Shown: positions 1 to 9,426 of the stretch, piece after piece
How the letters are laid out: each line of letters opens with the position of its first letter
Numbering within the stretch: the first letter of the stretch is position 1
Assembly (NCBI RefSeq): GCF_030580865.1
Contig: NZ_JAUQSY010000005.1
Coordinates: 351,153-415,152 of the forward strand
Length of the DNA stretch: 64,000 bases
Source of the DNA: Hymenobacter aranciens
Lineage (GTDB): Bacteria > Bacteroidota > Bacteroidia > Cytophagales > Hymenobacteraceae
Direction of reading: 5' to 3'
Program-made: the position numbers and the translations under genes
Notes under the pieces: generated by a model
Database searches by the model: none
Told to the model about the DNA's origin: nothing
What the model saw: only the letters and a program-made list of their open reading frames with translations

Positions 1-684
1 ATCAACACCCACAAGCTGCTGATGCTGGCCGAAGGCACGCAAAGCTCGCACTTCACCTCCGGCTTCGACTACACGTTTGGCTTCCGCTTCTACGACGGCA
101 TCAAGAACGTGTACCGCAGCGGCGCTTCGGCCGCCTCATTCGATGGCTACAATAGCAGCGAATACAGCGGGGCAACGGGCACTCAGCGCGTAGTGCGCTA
201 CATCACCAACCACGACGTAAACAGCTCGGATGGAACACCCGTGACCTTATTCGGCGGCAACGCCGGGGCCATGTCGGCCTTCGTCATTGCCTCCTGCCTC
301 AAGGGCGTACCGATGATATACAACGGCCAGGAAGTGGGCATGAATACGGCTATCACCTTCCCCTTCACCTCGGTGAAAGTGAATTGGAATGCCAACCCCG
401 GAGTTACGCAGGAATACAAGCGCCTGCTCCGGGCCCGCGCCGCCATCGGCGCCTTGCGCACCAGTGCCGCCACCTCCTACAGCACGGCTACCGTCTGCGC
501 CTTCACCAAAACCGCTGGCCCCGAGCAGGCTCTGGTGCTGGTCAACGTGCGTAATACCGCTTCTAATTTCACCGTGCCGGCTGCTTTAGCTGGTAGCTGG
601 ACCAATGCTTTGCAGAGTGGCTCTGTCACGTTAAATGGGCAGATTTCATTGTCGCCTTACGCGTACATGGTGCTGAAAAAATAA
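1..684 (+). CDS. Alpha-amylase family protein (GH13), C-terminal part
   Basis: The reading frame is open from the first base, so the N-terminal part with most of the (beta/alpha)8 barrel lies outside the window. The visible 227 residues include the ITNHDVNSSDGTP stretch, matching conserved region IV of GH13 enzymes (NHD, the transition-state-stabilising Asp), then GVPMIYNGQEVGM, typical of the end of the barrel, and a short beta-rich C-terminal domain ending SPYAYMVLKK. The family hydrolyses alpha-1,4-glucans; family members in this phylum are usually secreted or periplasmic. Neighbouring glycosidases (GH2, GH53) suggest a polysaccharide-use region. Substrate cannot be fixed from the fragment. 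Family call is firm, exact activity is inference. Confidence 0.85.
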   Translation: MNTHKLLMLAEGTQSSHFTSGFDYTFGFRFYDGIKNVYRSGASAASFDGYNSSEYSGATGTQRVVRYITNHDVNSSDGTPVTLFGGNAGAMSAFVIASCLKGVPMIYNGQEVGMNTAITFPFTSVKVNWNANPGVTQEYKRLLRARAAIGALRTSAATSYSTATVCAFTKTAGPEQALVLVNVRNTASNFTVPAALAGSWTNALQSGSVTLNGQISLSPYAYMVLKK

Positions 685-858
685 AGGAGCCCAGAGCAAG
701 TAGCCCAGCCCCGTAGTGCCTGAAATTGCACTGCAGGGCTGGCTATTTTCATGTGAGGCCCAGTGCCACGTTTTGTGCAGCAGAAACTGCAGTTGCTATA
801 CTTCTTAGCTGCATCTTAGCCGGACCTTTGCCAGGCATTCACCGCTACCATCTCGTTT

Positions 859-1920
859 ATGACACTCACTGATTTTCGCACCCTGGGGCGCTCTGGCCTC
901 GTGGTCAGCCCACTGGCACTGGGCACCATGACCTTTGGCACGAACCGCTGGGGTTCCTCCGCCGATGAGTCCCAGGCCGTGTTTAATGCCTACGTGGAGG
1001 CTGGCGGCAATTTCATCGATACGGCTGATGTGTACGCGGGCGGCAAAAGCGAGGAATTGCTGGGCGGCTACGTAGCCGACCGTAAGCTACGCGACCAACT
1101 CGTGCTGGCCACCAAGTTTGGCTTTGGCGCGCAGGCCGGCAACCCTAACGCTGGTGGCAACGGCCGCAAGCAGATTTATCGTGCCCTGGAAGGCTCGCTG
1201 CGCCGCTTGAGGACAGATTACGTGGACATGTACTGGCTGCACGTGTGGGATACCGTAACGCCCGCCGATGAAGTGCTGCAAACGCTGGGCGACCTGGTGC
1301 GGGCGGGCAAAATCCGCTACTTCGGCCTCTCCGACAACCCGGCCTGGTACGCTACCCAGATGGCTACGCTGGCCCAGTCCCACGGCGTGCCCGGCCCCAT
1401 TGCCATGCAGCTCGAGTACTCATTGGTGGAGCGCACCATTGAGCGCGAACACGTACCGGCAGCTCGCGCCCTGGGCATGGGTCTGGTGCCGTGGAGCCCG
1501 CTGGCTGGCGGCTTTTTAAGCGGCAAATATCAGCGCGCTGACCAAGGCACCCAGCCTGCGAGTGGGGAAGGCCGCCTCAGTGGGGCCAATCCATTTGGCA
1601 ACACTAAGTTTACGCCGCGCAACTGGGCGATTCTCGACGCGTTGCGGGAGGTGGCCGGGCAGTTAGGCCGGCCGCCAGCGCAAGTGGCGCTGGCATGGGC
1701 CCTGGCTCAGCCCGGCATTAGCGCGCCCATCATCGGGGCGAGTCGTGCGGCACAGGTAGCGGACAATATTGCCACGTTAACCATTGCCTTCAGCCCCGGC
1801 CAACGGCAAGCCCTTGCCAAGGCCAGCGCCCCCGAGCCGGCCTTTCCTTATCCCATTTTCGAGCCGGAGTTGAACCAGGCGGCCGTGTTTGGCGGCACGT
1901 TGGTACAGGGGTGGCGTTAG
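859..1920 (+). CDS. Aldo/keto reductase
   Basis: A 353-residue cytosolic NAD(P)H-dependent oxidoreductase of the aldo/keto reductase family. The catalytic tetrad is visible as Asp54 and Tyr59 (FIDTADVYAGGKSEE), Lys86 (LATKFGFG) and His128 (YWLHVWD). GASRAAQVADN near the C-terminus is the usual cofactor-phosphate loop. The length and the LG.SGL..S.LALGTMTFG start resemble the YajO/Tas-type subgroup, which reduces small aldehydes. No signal peptide. It stands alone between the amylase and GH2 genes and converges with the latter. Physiological substrate unknown. Confidence 0.9.
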   Translation: MTLTDFRTLGRSGLVVSPLALGTMTFGTNRWGSSADESQAVFNAYVEAGGNFIDTADVYAGGKSEELLGGYVADRKLRDQLVLATKFGFGAQAGNPNAGGNGRKQIYRALEGSLRRLRTDYVDMYWLHVWDTVTPADEVLQTLGDLVRAGKIRYFGLSDNPAWYATQMATLAQSHGVPGPIAMQLEYSLVERTIEREHVPAARALGMGLVPWSPLAGGFLSGKYQRADQGTQPASGEGRLSGANPFGNTKFTPRNWAILDALREVAGQLGRPPAQVALAWALAQPGISAPIIGASRAAQVADNIATLTIAFSPGQRQALAKASAPEPAFPYPIFEPELNQAAVFGGTLVQGWR

Positions 1921-2326
1921 GCAAGGGGACGGTCTGACAGGCATCGGTTCGTCACCATATTTCGGATGCCTAGGCCTCAACATCAGGTGACTAGTGCATA
2001 AGCTGGGTGGAATTAGTTGGAATAAACCTCTTTACTCTTCGCGCAGCGCAGGCTTTCCACCAATTGGGTGACTTCGCTGAGCAGCGTACTAGCTATCTGG
2101 CGTAGCCGGTGTGGCAGCGGTAACGAATAAGGTTGCCTTCGATAAGCTAAGTGAGCGCCTCATGGTAATCGGGGTAAGTGGGGATGTGAACTAGCTCATG
2201 TTGTTGATAGTCTGCTCTAAGACGCCAGCAGCGTTGGCTGCGCAACCGGGTAGAAGCAGTTGCGGCCGGGCATTATAGCAATCCCGCCGCTCTGGCTGCG
2301 GAGCACGCTATTTGCACAAGCCCATC
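1921..2326. other. Intergenic region between convergent genes
   Basis: About 400 bases between the stop codons of the aldo/keto reductase and the GH2 gene. I see no convincing intact gene, RNA or strong terminator hairpin. The only structure worth noting is a short broken coding relic on the minus strand (listed separately). Confidence 0.6.
2013..2150 (-). pseudogene. Possible relic of a CheB-like C-terminal segment
   Basis: On the minus strand the peptide EGNLIRYRCHTGY can be read, and after a frame change QIASTLLSEVTQLVESLRCA follows to a stop at 2013-2015. The pattern RYRCHTGH followed by a leucine-rich helix with LL..V..LVESL recalls the tail found after the methylesterase domain in many chemotaxis CheB-like proteins. 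Only about 45 codons remain, in two frames. Identification is by motif memory only and is weak. Confidence 0.25.
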
Positions 2327-4804
2327 TTACGGCTGGCTTCGCGCTGCCTGCAGCCGCAGTGTGGTTCCCGCCAGCCCTGTGCCTTTGGCTTCTACCTGTA
2401 TTTCCCCAGCCTTATCCGTTGCCTGCACGATGGCCACCAACTGGCCGTGGAAAGTGTGCATTTTGGGCTGGTGAAATACCTCCAGGCTGGTAGCATCGCC
2501 GTTGCCCACGGCGCGGAAGCGGCCCGCGCCTTTTACTTTAAACTGCAGCTGATGAGTGGCATCGGGGCAGAGGTTGCCTTGGGCATCTTCGACGCGGGCC
2601 GTGATGTAAGCCAGGTCCTGGCCATCGGCGGTGAGGGTGGAGTGGTCGGCCACGAGCCTGATGTGGTGGGGCGCGCCGGCAGTGCGCACGGTTTCTTCGG
2701 CCACGGCTTTGCCCTGGGCGTCGTAGGCCACTACCTTGAGGGTGCCGGGGGCGTATTTTACGTCGTTCCACATCAGGCGGTAGCGGGTCTGGGGCTGGTC
2801 AGACGGGCCCTTGGTGTGGCGGCCCTGGCTTTGGCCATTCACGAACAGCTCGGCCGAGGGGTAGTTGGTGTAGCAGAACACGGGCGTGGTCTGGCCTTCG
2901 CGGCCGGGCCAGGTCCAGTGCGGTAGCAGGTGCAGGGTAGGCTGCGTGGGGTTCCAGCGGGCGCGGTAGAGGTAGTAGCGGTCCTTGGGCAGGCCGGCCA
3001 GGTCGAAGATGCCGAAGTAGGAGCTGTGCGAGGGCCAGTAGCCCTCGTAGGGCCAGGGCTCGCCGAGGTAGTCGAAGCCGGTCCACACGAACTCGCCCAG
3101 GGTGTAGGGCAGGTCGTCCTGCGCCGCAAATTCCTCGTCGGGCGTTTGCGACCAGTTGCTGGCTTCCAGGTCGTAAGATGACGATTGGTTGTCCGGGTAG
3201 CGCTTGTCTTTGGCCCGCTCCACCGGGAATTTATACACCCCGCGCGAGCTCACTGTCGAGGCGGTTTCGGTGCCAAGCAGCAGGCCCTGGGGCAGCTTGT
3301 TGTAGGCCTCAGGGTAGCGGTGGGGCTTGTAGTTGAAGCCGGGAATGTCGAGCAGGGCGGCGAAGCCGTTGTTCACGGCCGCATCAAACTGGTCCATGCC
3401 GGCCGTGACGGGCCTGGTGGGGTCTTCGCGGTGCACGATATCCTGTAGCCGTTTAGCAATTTTGCTGCCGCCGGGCGCCCACTGGTCGGGCACCTCGTTG
3501 CCGATGCTCCACATGATAACCGACGGATTATTACGGTAGTGCTGCACCATGTTCACAATATCCTTCTCAGCCCACTGGTCGAACAAGCGGCTGTAGCCGT
3601 TTTTCACCTTGGGCGTCTTCCACTCGTCAAACGGCTCCACCATCAGCATAAAACCCATTTCATCACACAGTTGCACCAGCTCGGGCGCGGGCATGTTGTG
3701 GGTGGTGCGGATGGCGTCGCAGCCAATTTCCTTGAGCAGCGTGAGCTGGCGGCGCAGCGCCGCCGTGTTCACGGCCGCACCTAAGGGCCCCAGGTCGTGG
3801 TGGTTGCACACACCCTTGAACTTGCGCGTCTGGCCGTTCAGCGAGAAGCCTTTGTTTTGCTCAAACGTAAAAGAGCGGACGCCGAAGCGGGTAGTGTACT
3901 CGTCCTTCAGGACTTCCCCGGCGTAAAGTTTCGAGACGGCCGTGTAGAGTGTCGGCGTTTCTGGCGACCACAGTTGGGGACTGGGTACCACCAGGTTTTG
4001 CTCGAATTCGTGGCCGTCGGTGGCCGCCAGCGGCGTGTTCAGGGTGGTGATTACCCGGCGGGAAGCGTCGCGGATTTCGGTTTGCAGGCGCAGGTTTGGG
4101 GGCAGGCTGCCGGCGCTGGCCACTTTGGTCAGCAGCTTTACTTTTGCAAAGCCGGCCGTGATTTGCGGCGTAGTCAGATAGCTGCCCCACACCGGAATAT
4201 GCACGTCGTCGGTCACGATGAGATGCACGTTGCGGTAGAGCCCGGCGCCGGGATACCAGCGCGAGGCTTCGGGCAGGTTTTCGAGGCGCACGGCCAGCAG
4301 GTTGGGCCCATCGGCGCGCACAAAATCGGTGATGTCGAAGGAAAACGAGTTGTAGCCGTAGGGCCAGGTTCCCACCTGCTTGCCATTCACAAACACCTGG
4401 GCGTTGCTCATGGCGCCGTCGAAGAGCAGTACGGCCCGCTGGCCGGGCGCCAGCTTCAGCTCGGTGAGCGGCCGCCGGTACCAGCCGGTGCCAGTGAAGG
4501 GCAGCCCGCCGGTGCGGCCCGCTTTCAGCGAGGCTTCCTTTTCGTTGTTCTGCACTATCTGCACCTTTTGCAGGTCGTTGTTGCCATCAAACGGGCCATA
4601 GATGGCCCAATCGTGCGGCACGCTCACCGTTTGCCACTTAGTGTCTTTAAAGCTGGGCTGCTGCGCGGCGGACTGCTCGCCTTTGGCAAATTTCCAGTTG
4701 CTGGTCAGCAGAAATTCCTGGCGCGGCTGGGCCAGGGCAGGGGACGCCAGCAGCAGCAAAACCGCCACGGCAGCGCGCGAAATCAGACTGGTAATATAGT
4801 TCAT
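2327..4804 (-). CDS. GH2 beta-galactosidase-type glycosidase, secreted
   Basis: An 825-residue glycoside hydrolase family 2 enzyme with signal peptide (residues 1-25, cleavage after SPALA). Order: sugar-binding jelly roll (about 35-200), immunoglobulin-like domain (about 205-310), TIM barrel (about 315-610), and C-terminal beta domains. The acid/base Glu437 lies in MWSIGNEVPDQ and the nucleophile is probably Glu513 in LLGTETAST. Family members cleave terminal beta-galactosides and related sugars from oligosaccharides in the periplasm. It is divergent from the GH53 galactanase, so the two probably act in sequence: GH53 cuts beta-1,4-galactan and GH2 trims the products. A LacI-type palindrome lies between its promoter and start. 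Exact specificity is inferred. Confidence 0.9.
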   Translation of the reverse strand: MNYITSLISRAAVAVLLLLASPALAQPRQEFLLTSNWKFAKGEQSAAQQPSFKDTKWQTVSVPHDWAIYGPFDGNNDLQKVQIVQNNEKEASLKAGRTGGLPFTGTGWYRRPLTELKLAPGQRAVLLFDGAMSNAQVFVNGKQVGTWPYGYNSFSFDITDFVRADGPNLLAVRLENLPEASRWYPGAGLYRNVHLIVTDDVHIPVWGSYLTTPQITAGFAKVKLLTKVASAGSLPPNLRLQTEIRDASRRVITTLNTPLAATDGHEFEQNLVVPSPQLWSPETPTLYTAVSKLYAGEVLKDEYTTRFGVRSFTFEQNKGFSLNGQTRKFKGVCNHHDLGPLGAAVNTAALRRQLTLLKEIGCDAIRTTHNMPAPELVQLCDEMGFMLMVEPFDEWKTPKVKNGYSRLFDQWAEKDIVNMVQHYRNNPSVIMWSIGNEVPDQWAPGGSKIAKRLQDIVHREDPTRPVTAGMDQFDAAVNNGFAALLDIPGFNYKPHRYPEAYNKLPQGLLLGTETASTVSSRGVYKFPVERAKDKRYPDNQSSSYDLEASNWSQTPDEEFAAQDDLPYTLGEFVWTGFDYLGEPWPYEGYWPSHSSYFGIFDLAGLPKDRYYLYRARWNPTQPTLHLLPHWTWPGREGQTTPVFCYTNYPSAELFVNGQSQGRHTKGPSDQPQTRYRLMWNDVKYAPGTLKVVAYDAQGKAVAEETVRTAGAPHHIRLVADHSTLTADGQDLAYITARVEDAQGNLCPDATHQLQFKVKGAGRFRAVGNGDATSLEVFHQPKMHTFHGQLVAIVQATDKAGEIQVEAKGTGLAGTTLRLQAARSQP

Positions 4805-4880
4805 GTGAAGAGGTTATTGCAATGAGTTGCTCGCTGAGCCGATGCTGCTCGGCACGTTTGGCAGGCGGCTGGCAGCCTAT

Positions 4881-4900
4881 TTTCTGAACACGTTCAGAAA
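4881..4900. promoter_or_regulatory. LacI-type operator palindrome
   Basis: TTTCTGAACACGTTCAGAAA, two 9-base arms around a two-base centre, with the TGAAC..GTTCA core typical of LacI/GalR-family operators. It lies just downstream of the GH2 -7 box on the minus strand, where a bound repressor would block transcription start. No LacI-family gene is in the window. Confidence 0.6.
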
Positions 4901-4911
4901 GCAAAGTTAGA

Positions 4912-4919
4912 CCCGCCAG
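4912..4919 (-). promoter_or_regulatory. -7 box of the GH2 promoter
   Basis: TAACTTTG on the minus strand fits the Bacteroidota primary-sigma -7 consensus TAnnTTTG. It is about 110 bases upstream of the GH2 start. No clear -33 TTTG at the usual 19-21 base distance was seen. Confidence 0.5.
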
Positions 4920-5056
4920 CCGGGCGTGGCTTGGTGGCCTCCTGCTTTCTTTGCGGCGATTAATGCTTCTGCAACCATAGGCCGTACCTCGCCGCTACCA
5001 CGACATACGCTACCGCCGATGTGGAATCCTCTTTATTTCCCTTCTATTGCCTCACA

Positions 5057-6145
5057 ATGAAAAAGCTCTCACGTTCAGGCGCTCTGCGCACGCTCATCTT
5101 ACTTGGTGTTATCTGGAGTATGGGCATACTTTTGCCCGCTGCTGCGGCCGCGCAGGCCTTTGCCAAGGGTGCCGATGTTGGCTGGCTGCAGCAGATGGAA
5201 GCCACCGGCTACGTATTTTATAACGAGCAAGGTGTAGCCCAGGACTGCTTTCAGATTCTCAAATCGAAGGGTATCAATTCCATTCGGTTGCGGGTGTTCG
5301 TCAATCCGTCCGACGACAAGGCCAGCGGCCACTGCAGCCCCGCCGAGGTGGTGACGATGGCCAAACGGGCCAGTGCGCTGGGCTTCCGCATCATGATTGA
5401 CTTCCACTACAGCGACACCTGGGCCGACCCCGCCAAGCAGGCCAAGCCCGCCGCCTGGGCCAGCCACCCCTTCGGGCAGCTGCTGACCGACGTGTACGAC
5501 CACACTGCCAGCACCATGCGCGCCCTGCAAGCCAGTGGTGTTACCCCCGAGTGGGTGCAAATCGGCAACGAGATACCCGGCGGCATGCTCTGGCCCGATG
5601 GCAGCACCGATAATTTCGTTCAGCTCAGCCAGCTGCTCAACAAAGGCTACGATGCTGTCAAAGCCGTCAGTCCCACCTCCAAAGTCATCGTGCACCTCGA
5701 CCGCGGCAACAAGGGCGAGCTGTACCGCTGGTTTTTCGACCAGCACCAGGCCAACGGCGGCCGCTACGATGTCATTGGCATGTCGTATTACCCTTATTGG
5801 CTGAAAGAGAATTACAAACTCTCCATCAAAGATTTGCAAGCTAATCTGCTGGACATGGCCAGCCGCTACGGCAAAGCCGTGATGATAACCGAAGTAGGCG
5901 GCGAAGACACCGCCGTGCAGGACACCTACGACATGCTGCTGGCCGTGCAGCAGGCCGTGCGAGCCGTGCCCAGGCACCAGGGGTTGGGCGTTTTCTATTG
6001 GGAGCCTGAGGGGGCAAAGAGTTGGAGCGGCTATGCCCTCAGCGCCTGGGGCGCCGATGGCAAGCCCACCGCCGCCCTCAATGCTTTCCGGGACCAACCC
6101 AGGGCTAAGCCGGCCCCGGCGCCTAAAAAACGCGCCAGCAAGTAG
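5057..6145 (+). CDS. GH53 arabinogalactan endo-beta-1,4-galactanase
   Basis: A 362-residue secreted family 53 glycosidase that cuts beta-1,4-galactan chains of pectic arabinogalactan. ATG at 5057 is chosen because MKKLSRSG and a hydrophobic stretch ending AAAAAQA form a normal signal peptide; an in-frame ATG at 5021 would add 12 unlikely residues. Family hallmarks: KGADVGWLQQMEA at the mature N-terminus, RLRVFVNPSD, IMIDFHYSDTWADPAKQ, acid/base Glu in QIGNEIPGGMLWP, nucleophile Glu in VMITEVGGED, and the terminal FYWEPEGAKSWSGYA. A short Pro/Ala/Lys tail follows the barrel. Divergent from the GH2 gene, with which it probably forms a galactan pathway. Confidence 0.93.
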   Translation: MKKLSRSGALRTLILLGVIWSMGILLPAAAAAQAFAKGADVGWLQQMEATGYVFYNEQGVAQDCFQILKSKGINSIRLRVFVNPSDDKASGHCSPAEVVTMAKRASALGFRIMIDFHYSDTWADPAKQAKPAAWASHPFGQLLTDVYDHTASTMRALQASGVTPEWVQIGNEIPGGMLWPDGSTDNFVQLSQLLNKGYDAVKAVSPTSKVIVHLDRGNKGELYRWFFDQHQANGGRYDVIGMSYYPYWLKENYKLSIKDLQANLLDMASRYGKAVMITEVGGEDTAVQDTYDMLLAVQQAVRAVPRHQGLGVFYWEPEGAKSWSGYALSAWGADGKPTAALNAFRDQPRAKPAPAPKKRASK

Positions 6146-6411
6146 CTCTTCAGGCTTGTGGTAATCAATTAAATGGTTGCGCCAGCCGCCGGCGGGCCTG
6201 TCGTTGGCGGCTGGCGCTTAGCTGACGGAGTTCCCGCTTGGCGACCAGCTAACCAGTCATAAGCTGGAGCAAAGTAAGCGGTGCGCCGTGGCTTTAGCAA
6301 CCCCAAAAGAAATCACCTTCAGGCTGATTAATTTCTTCTGAGCCCCCGCCGCCCTACTATATCAGCCGTCGCCAAAATCCGCATACCAAAGCCCGGCCGT
6401 ATCTTGGCGCT

Positions 6412-9411
6412 ATGAAAGCAAGGGGCTTGGTGCTTTGGCTATTGGTCTTGCTGACTCCAGTGTTCAGCGTGGCCGCCCCGGTAGCCGCGGGCGGCTGGCT
6501 GCCCGATGCGGTGCTGGGCAGCCTGATGCTGCGCACCCTGGTGCAAACGCCGGATGGCCTGATTTGGGTAGGTACCGATGATGGCGTTTACCGGTATGAT
6601 GGCACGCAGCTGATATCTATCAATGCCTTGCGGCGCACGGGTGGGCCGCTGCCTACCGTGCCCTGCAACAACCTGTTGCCCTTGCCCGATGGCCAGCTCT
6701 GGCTGGGCACCGATGCAGGTCTGTACTGTTTTGGTACCGATGGGCAGCTGCGCCCGCTGCCGCTGCCCGTTCCAAACAACAGCAGTCGCAGCATTGGGGC
6801 CTTGGCCTTAAGTCCCGACAGCCGCCGGGTGTGGGTGGAACAGGACCACGTGGGGCTGCGGGCCTACACCCTGGCTGGCCAGCCGGCCGGGCAATTGCTG
6901 CCCTTGCAACAGTCGAGCAATAACGTCTGGCCCGCCCCCGATGGCAGCTTGTGGGCCGTCACGGCCCAGGATGTGCGCCGGTTTAGCGCCACTGGCCAGT
7001 TGGTAGGCTTGTGGCTCCAGCGCGGGCGCACCAACCTGCAACCGGTGTACGACCCCGTGGGACGGCCCTGGCTGCTGAGCACCAGCGCCGCCTACCGGGC
7101 CGGGCCGCAGGGGCAACTGATTGAAGGCAGCCGCTGGGGCAGTGCGGCGCAGGAAGAATCGCCCGAGGTGCTGCGCCGGCCCGATGGCCCCACCGTGCTG
7201 GCCCGCGAGCAGGTGCAGCAGCTGGAATGGACCACCGGCCCCGACCCACGTCCGCGCCTGCGCTTTGCCCTGCCGCTGCCGCCCTGGCCCACCGCCGGCT
7301 GGAGCGGCCACCTGCGGGCCGACCGCGCCGGGCACTGGTGGGTGTTCGATACCGGCACGCGCGGCTGTTGGCACCGCGAGGCTACTCCGGCTTTCATCCA
7401 GGCCCTGCCGGGGCCGGGCGGCAAGCCGTACAGCGTGCGCTCCTCCGTGCGCCTGCCCGATGGCCGGCTGCTGGTGAGTAGCTATGTATCGGGACTGCTG
7501 ACGCAGGCGCGGGATTCGCCGCTGGCGCCCCTGCGGCGCTGGAATAATGCCACTCTGCCAGATGGTAACGCGCCGATTCTGATGGGCATTGTGCCCGCGC
7601 CACTGGGGCCGGAGGGCGACTGGCTGGCGGTGGGTGCCTACCCGTTTTTGCGCTTTAACCCCGTTACCGGCCGCATTCGTGAAATGATAGCGGCCGACCA
7701 GACGCAGGCGTCTGTGGGCATTCTGTGCCTAGTGCGGGATGCCACTACCGGGCGGATATGGGCCGGCACGCGCATCGGCCTCTACTGGTACGACCCTGCA
7801 ATTCAGACCTTCCGTCCTTTTAAAGTGCCGGGGCTTGGTTCGCCGATGGCCGGGCGCACCGTGGAGGCGGTGTGCCCCGATGGCCGCGGCCAGCTGTGGC
7901 TGGCAACGCCCGAAGGCGTCGAGCACCTGAACGTTGCCACCGGCCAGCGCACCAGCTACGGCCCCACGGCGCCCGATTCCCGTCGCGTGGCTGTGGATGG
8001 CGCCCGCTGCCTCTACCTGGCGCCCGACGGCCGGCTCTGGGTGGGCACCCGTGCCCACGGCCTGGCCCTGATACTGCCTACCGGCGCTGCCCGCCTAGCC
8101 CTGACGCCGGGCCAGGGCCTGCCCAACCCCTCGGTGGCTACCATCACGCCCAGCCCCGATGGAGCCTTGTGGCTAGGTACCTACCAAGGCTTGGTGCGCT
8201 ACCTGCCAAGTAGTGGGCAATTGGCGGTATTTACTACGGCCCACGGCTTGGCCTCCGACGAGTGCAACGCCTGCGCCGCCTACGTGGACCCGCAGGATGG
8301 CTCGCTGCTGATTGGCGGCGTGGCGGGTTTGCAGCGCATCTACCCCGACCAGATGCCGGGGCGCACGGCCGCGCCGCCGCAGTTACTGCTCACCAGCTAC
8401 ACGGCTCTCAGTGCTTCGGCCGAGGCCAGCCGCACGCACTACTTGCTGCCGCACGACCAGCTGCCCGCGCTGCAGCTGGCCCCCAACATGCCGCTGGTCG
8501 ATTTGCACCTGGCCCTGAGCAACGTGCTCGACCCCACCCGCGCCCGCTATGCCTACCGCGTGCGCGGCTGGCTGGCCGACCGCTGGCTGGGTCTCGGCAC
8601 CACGCCGCAGCTGCGTTTGCAGGGCCTGCCGCCGGGCAGCTACACCGTCGAAATCAGGGGTGAAACCAGCCAGGGCGTGCCCACCACCAACGTGCTGCGC
8701 CTGCCCCTGACCGTGACGGCCGAGTGGTGGAACCGTCCGCTGACCTGGGTGCTGGCCGCCGTGCTGGCCGTGCTGGGCGTGTATTGGTGGCAGCGCGGCC
8801 GCCTGCGCCAACTGCAGCGCGAAAACGAGCTGCGCGCCCGCCTGGCCGCTAACCTGCACGACGAAGTGGGCTCGCTGCTGACCCGCGTGACCATGCAGGC
8901 CGAGCTGCTGCGCGAGTTTCAGCAGGGCCCGGCGCCGCGGCTGGCCACGCTGGTGGAAGACAGCCGCGCTGCCGCCAGCACCGTGCGCGACATCATCTGG
9001 AGCGTCGATGCCGATGCCGACAACCTCGCCGCGCTGGTCGACCGCATCCGCGACCACCTCGACGCGACGAGCCGCGCGACCGGCCGCGTGCTCTTATTCG
9101 ATGACCGGGATTTGCCAACCCTGCTCGACCTGCCACTGCCACCCGTGGTGCGCCAGCATACCTATTTGATTTTTAAGGAAGCCCTCACGAACGCCCTCAA
9201 GTATTCGCGGCCGGGCAGCGATATCGAGGTGGCGTTGCGCTACGCCAACGAGCTGGAGCTGAGCGTGACCAACGAAGGCGAAGCCACCGTCAATTCGCGG
9301 GCCGGGCAGGGCATGCGCAACATGCGCCACCGCGCCCAATTGATGCGCGCCGAGCTCACGGCCGGGCCGGTGTCGGATGGCTGGCAGGTGCAGCTGCGGG
9401 TGCCGGCTTAA
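6412..9411 (+). CDS. Propeller-type sensor histidine kinase (HisKA_3)
   Basis: A 999-residue membrane sensor. Signal peptide (1-25), then a large periplasmic beta-propeller region (about 30-690) with repeats such as LIWVGTDDGVYRYDG, LWLGTDAGLYCFG, RIWAGTRIGLYWYD and LWVGTRAHGLAL, followed by a Y_Y_Y domain (about 700-780), one membrane helix (WVLAAVLAVLGVYWW) and a cytoplasmic kinase. His816 in AANLHDEVGSLL is the HisKA_3 phospho-site; the ATP-binding domain shows FKEALTNALKYS and GQGMRNMRHRAQ. Such kinases in Bacteroidota usually sense sugars or external signals and pair with LuxR-type regulators. The likely partner gene is convergent at 9427-10086. The ligand is unknown; closeness to the glycosidases hints at a carbohydrate. 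Confidence 0.9.
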   Translation: MKARGLVLWLLVLLTPVFSVAAPVAAGGWLPDAVLGSLMLRTLVQTPDGLIWVGTDDGVYRYDGTQLISINALRRTGGPLPTVPCNNLLPLPDGQLWLGTDAGLYCFGTDGQLRPLPLPVPNNSSRSIGALALSPDSRRVWVEQDHVGLRAYTLAGQPAGQLLPLQQSSNNVWPAPDGSLWAVTAQDVRRFSATGQLVGLWLQRGRTNLQPVYDPVGRPWLLSTSAAYRAGPQGQLIEGSRWGSAAQEESPEVLRRPDGPTVLAREQVQQLEWTTGPDPRPRLRFALPLPPWPTAGWSGHLRADRAGHWWVFDTGTRGCWHREATPAFIQALPGPGGKPYSVRSSVRLPDGRLLVSSYVSGLLTQARDSPLAPLRRWNNATLPDGNAPILMGIVPAPLGPEGDWLAVGAYPFLRFNPVTGRIREMIAADQTQASVGILCLVRDATTGRIWAGTRIGLYWYDPAIQTFRPFKVPGLGSPMAGRTVEAVCPDGRGQLWLATPEGVEHLNVATGQRTSYGPTAPDSRRVAVDGARCLYLAPDGRLWVGTRAHGLALILPTGAARLALTPGQGLPNPSVATITPSPDGALWLGTYQGLVRYLPSSGQLAVFTTAHGLASDECNACAAYVDPQDGSLLIGGVAGLQRIYPDQMPGRTAAPPQLLLTSYTALSASAEASRTHYLLPHDQLPALQLAPNMPLVDLHLALSNVLDPTRARYAYRVRGWLADRWLGLGTTPQLRLQGLPPGSYTVEIRGETSQGVPTTNVLRLPLTVTAEWWNRPLTWVLAAVLAVLGVYWWQRGRLRQLQRENELRARLAANLHDEVGSLLTRVTMQAELLREFQQGPAPRLATLVEDSRAAASTVRDIIWSVDADADNLAALVDRIRDHLDATSRATGRVLLFDDRDLPTLLDLPLPPVVRQHTYLIFKEALTNALKYSRPGSDIEVALRYANELELSVTNEGEATVNSRAGQGMRNMRHRAQLMRAELTAGPVSDGWQVQLRVPA

Positions 9412-9426
9412 TTGAGTTAACTCCAG

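Noticed and set aside
2312..2926. 204-residue open frame on the plus strand at the GH2 3' end
   Set aside because: Overlaps GH2 coding sequence and shows no recognisable domain.
5099..6097. 332-residue open frame antisense to the GH53 gene
   Set aside because: Gly/His-rich shadow with no start signal or domain; GH53 is clear.
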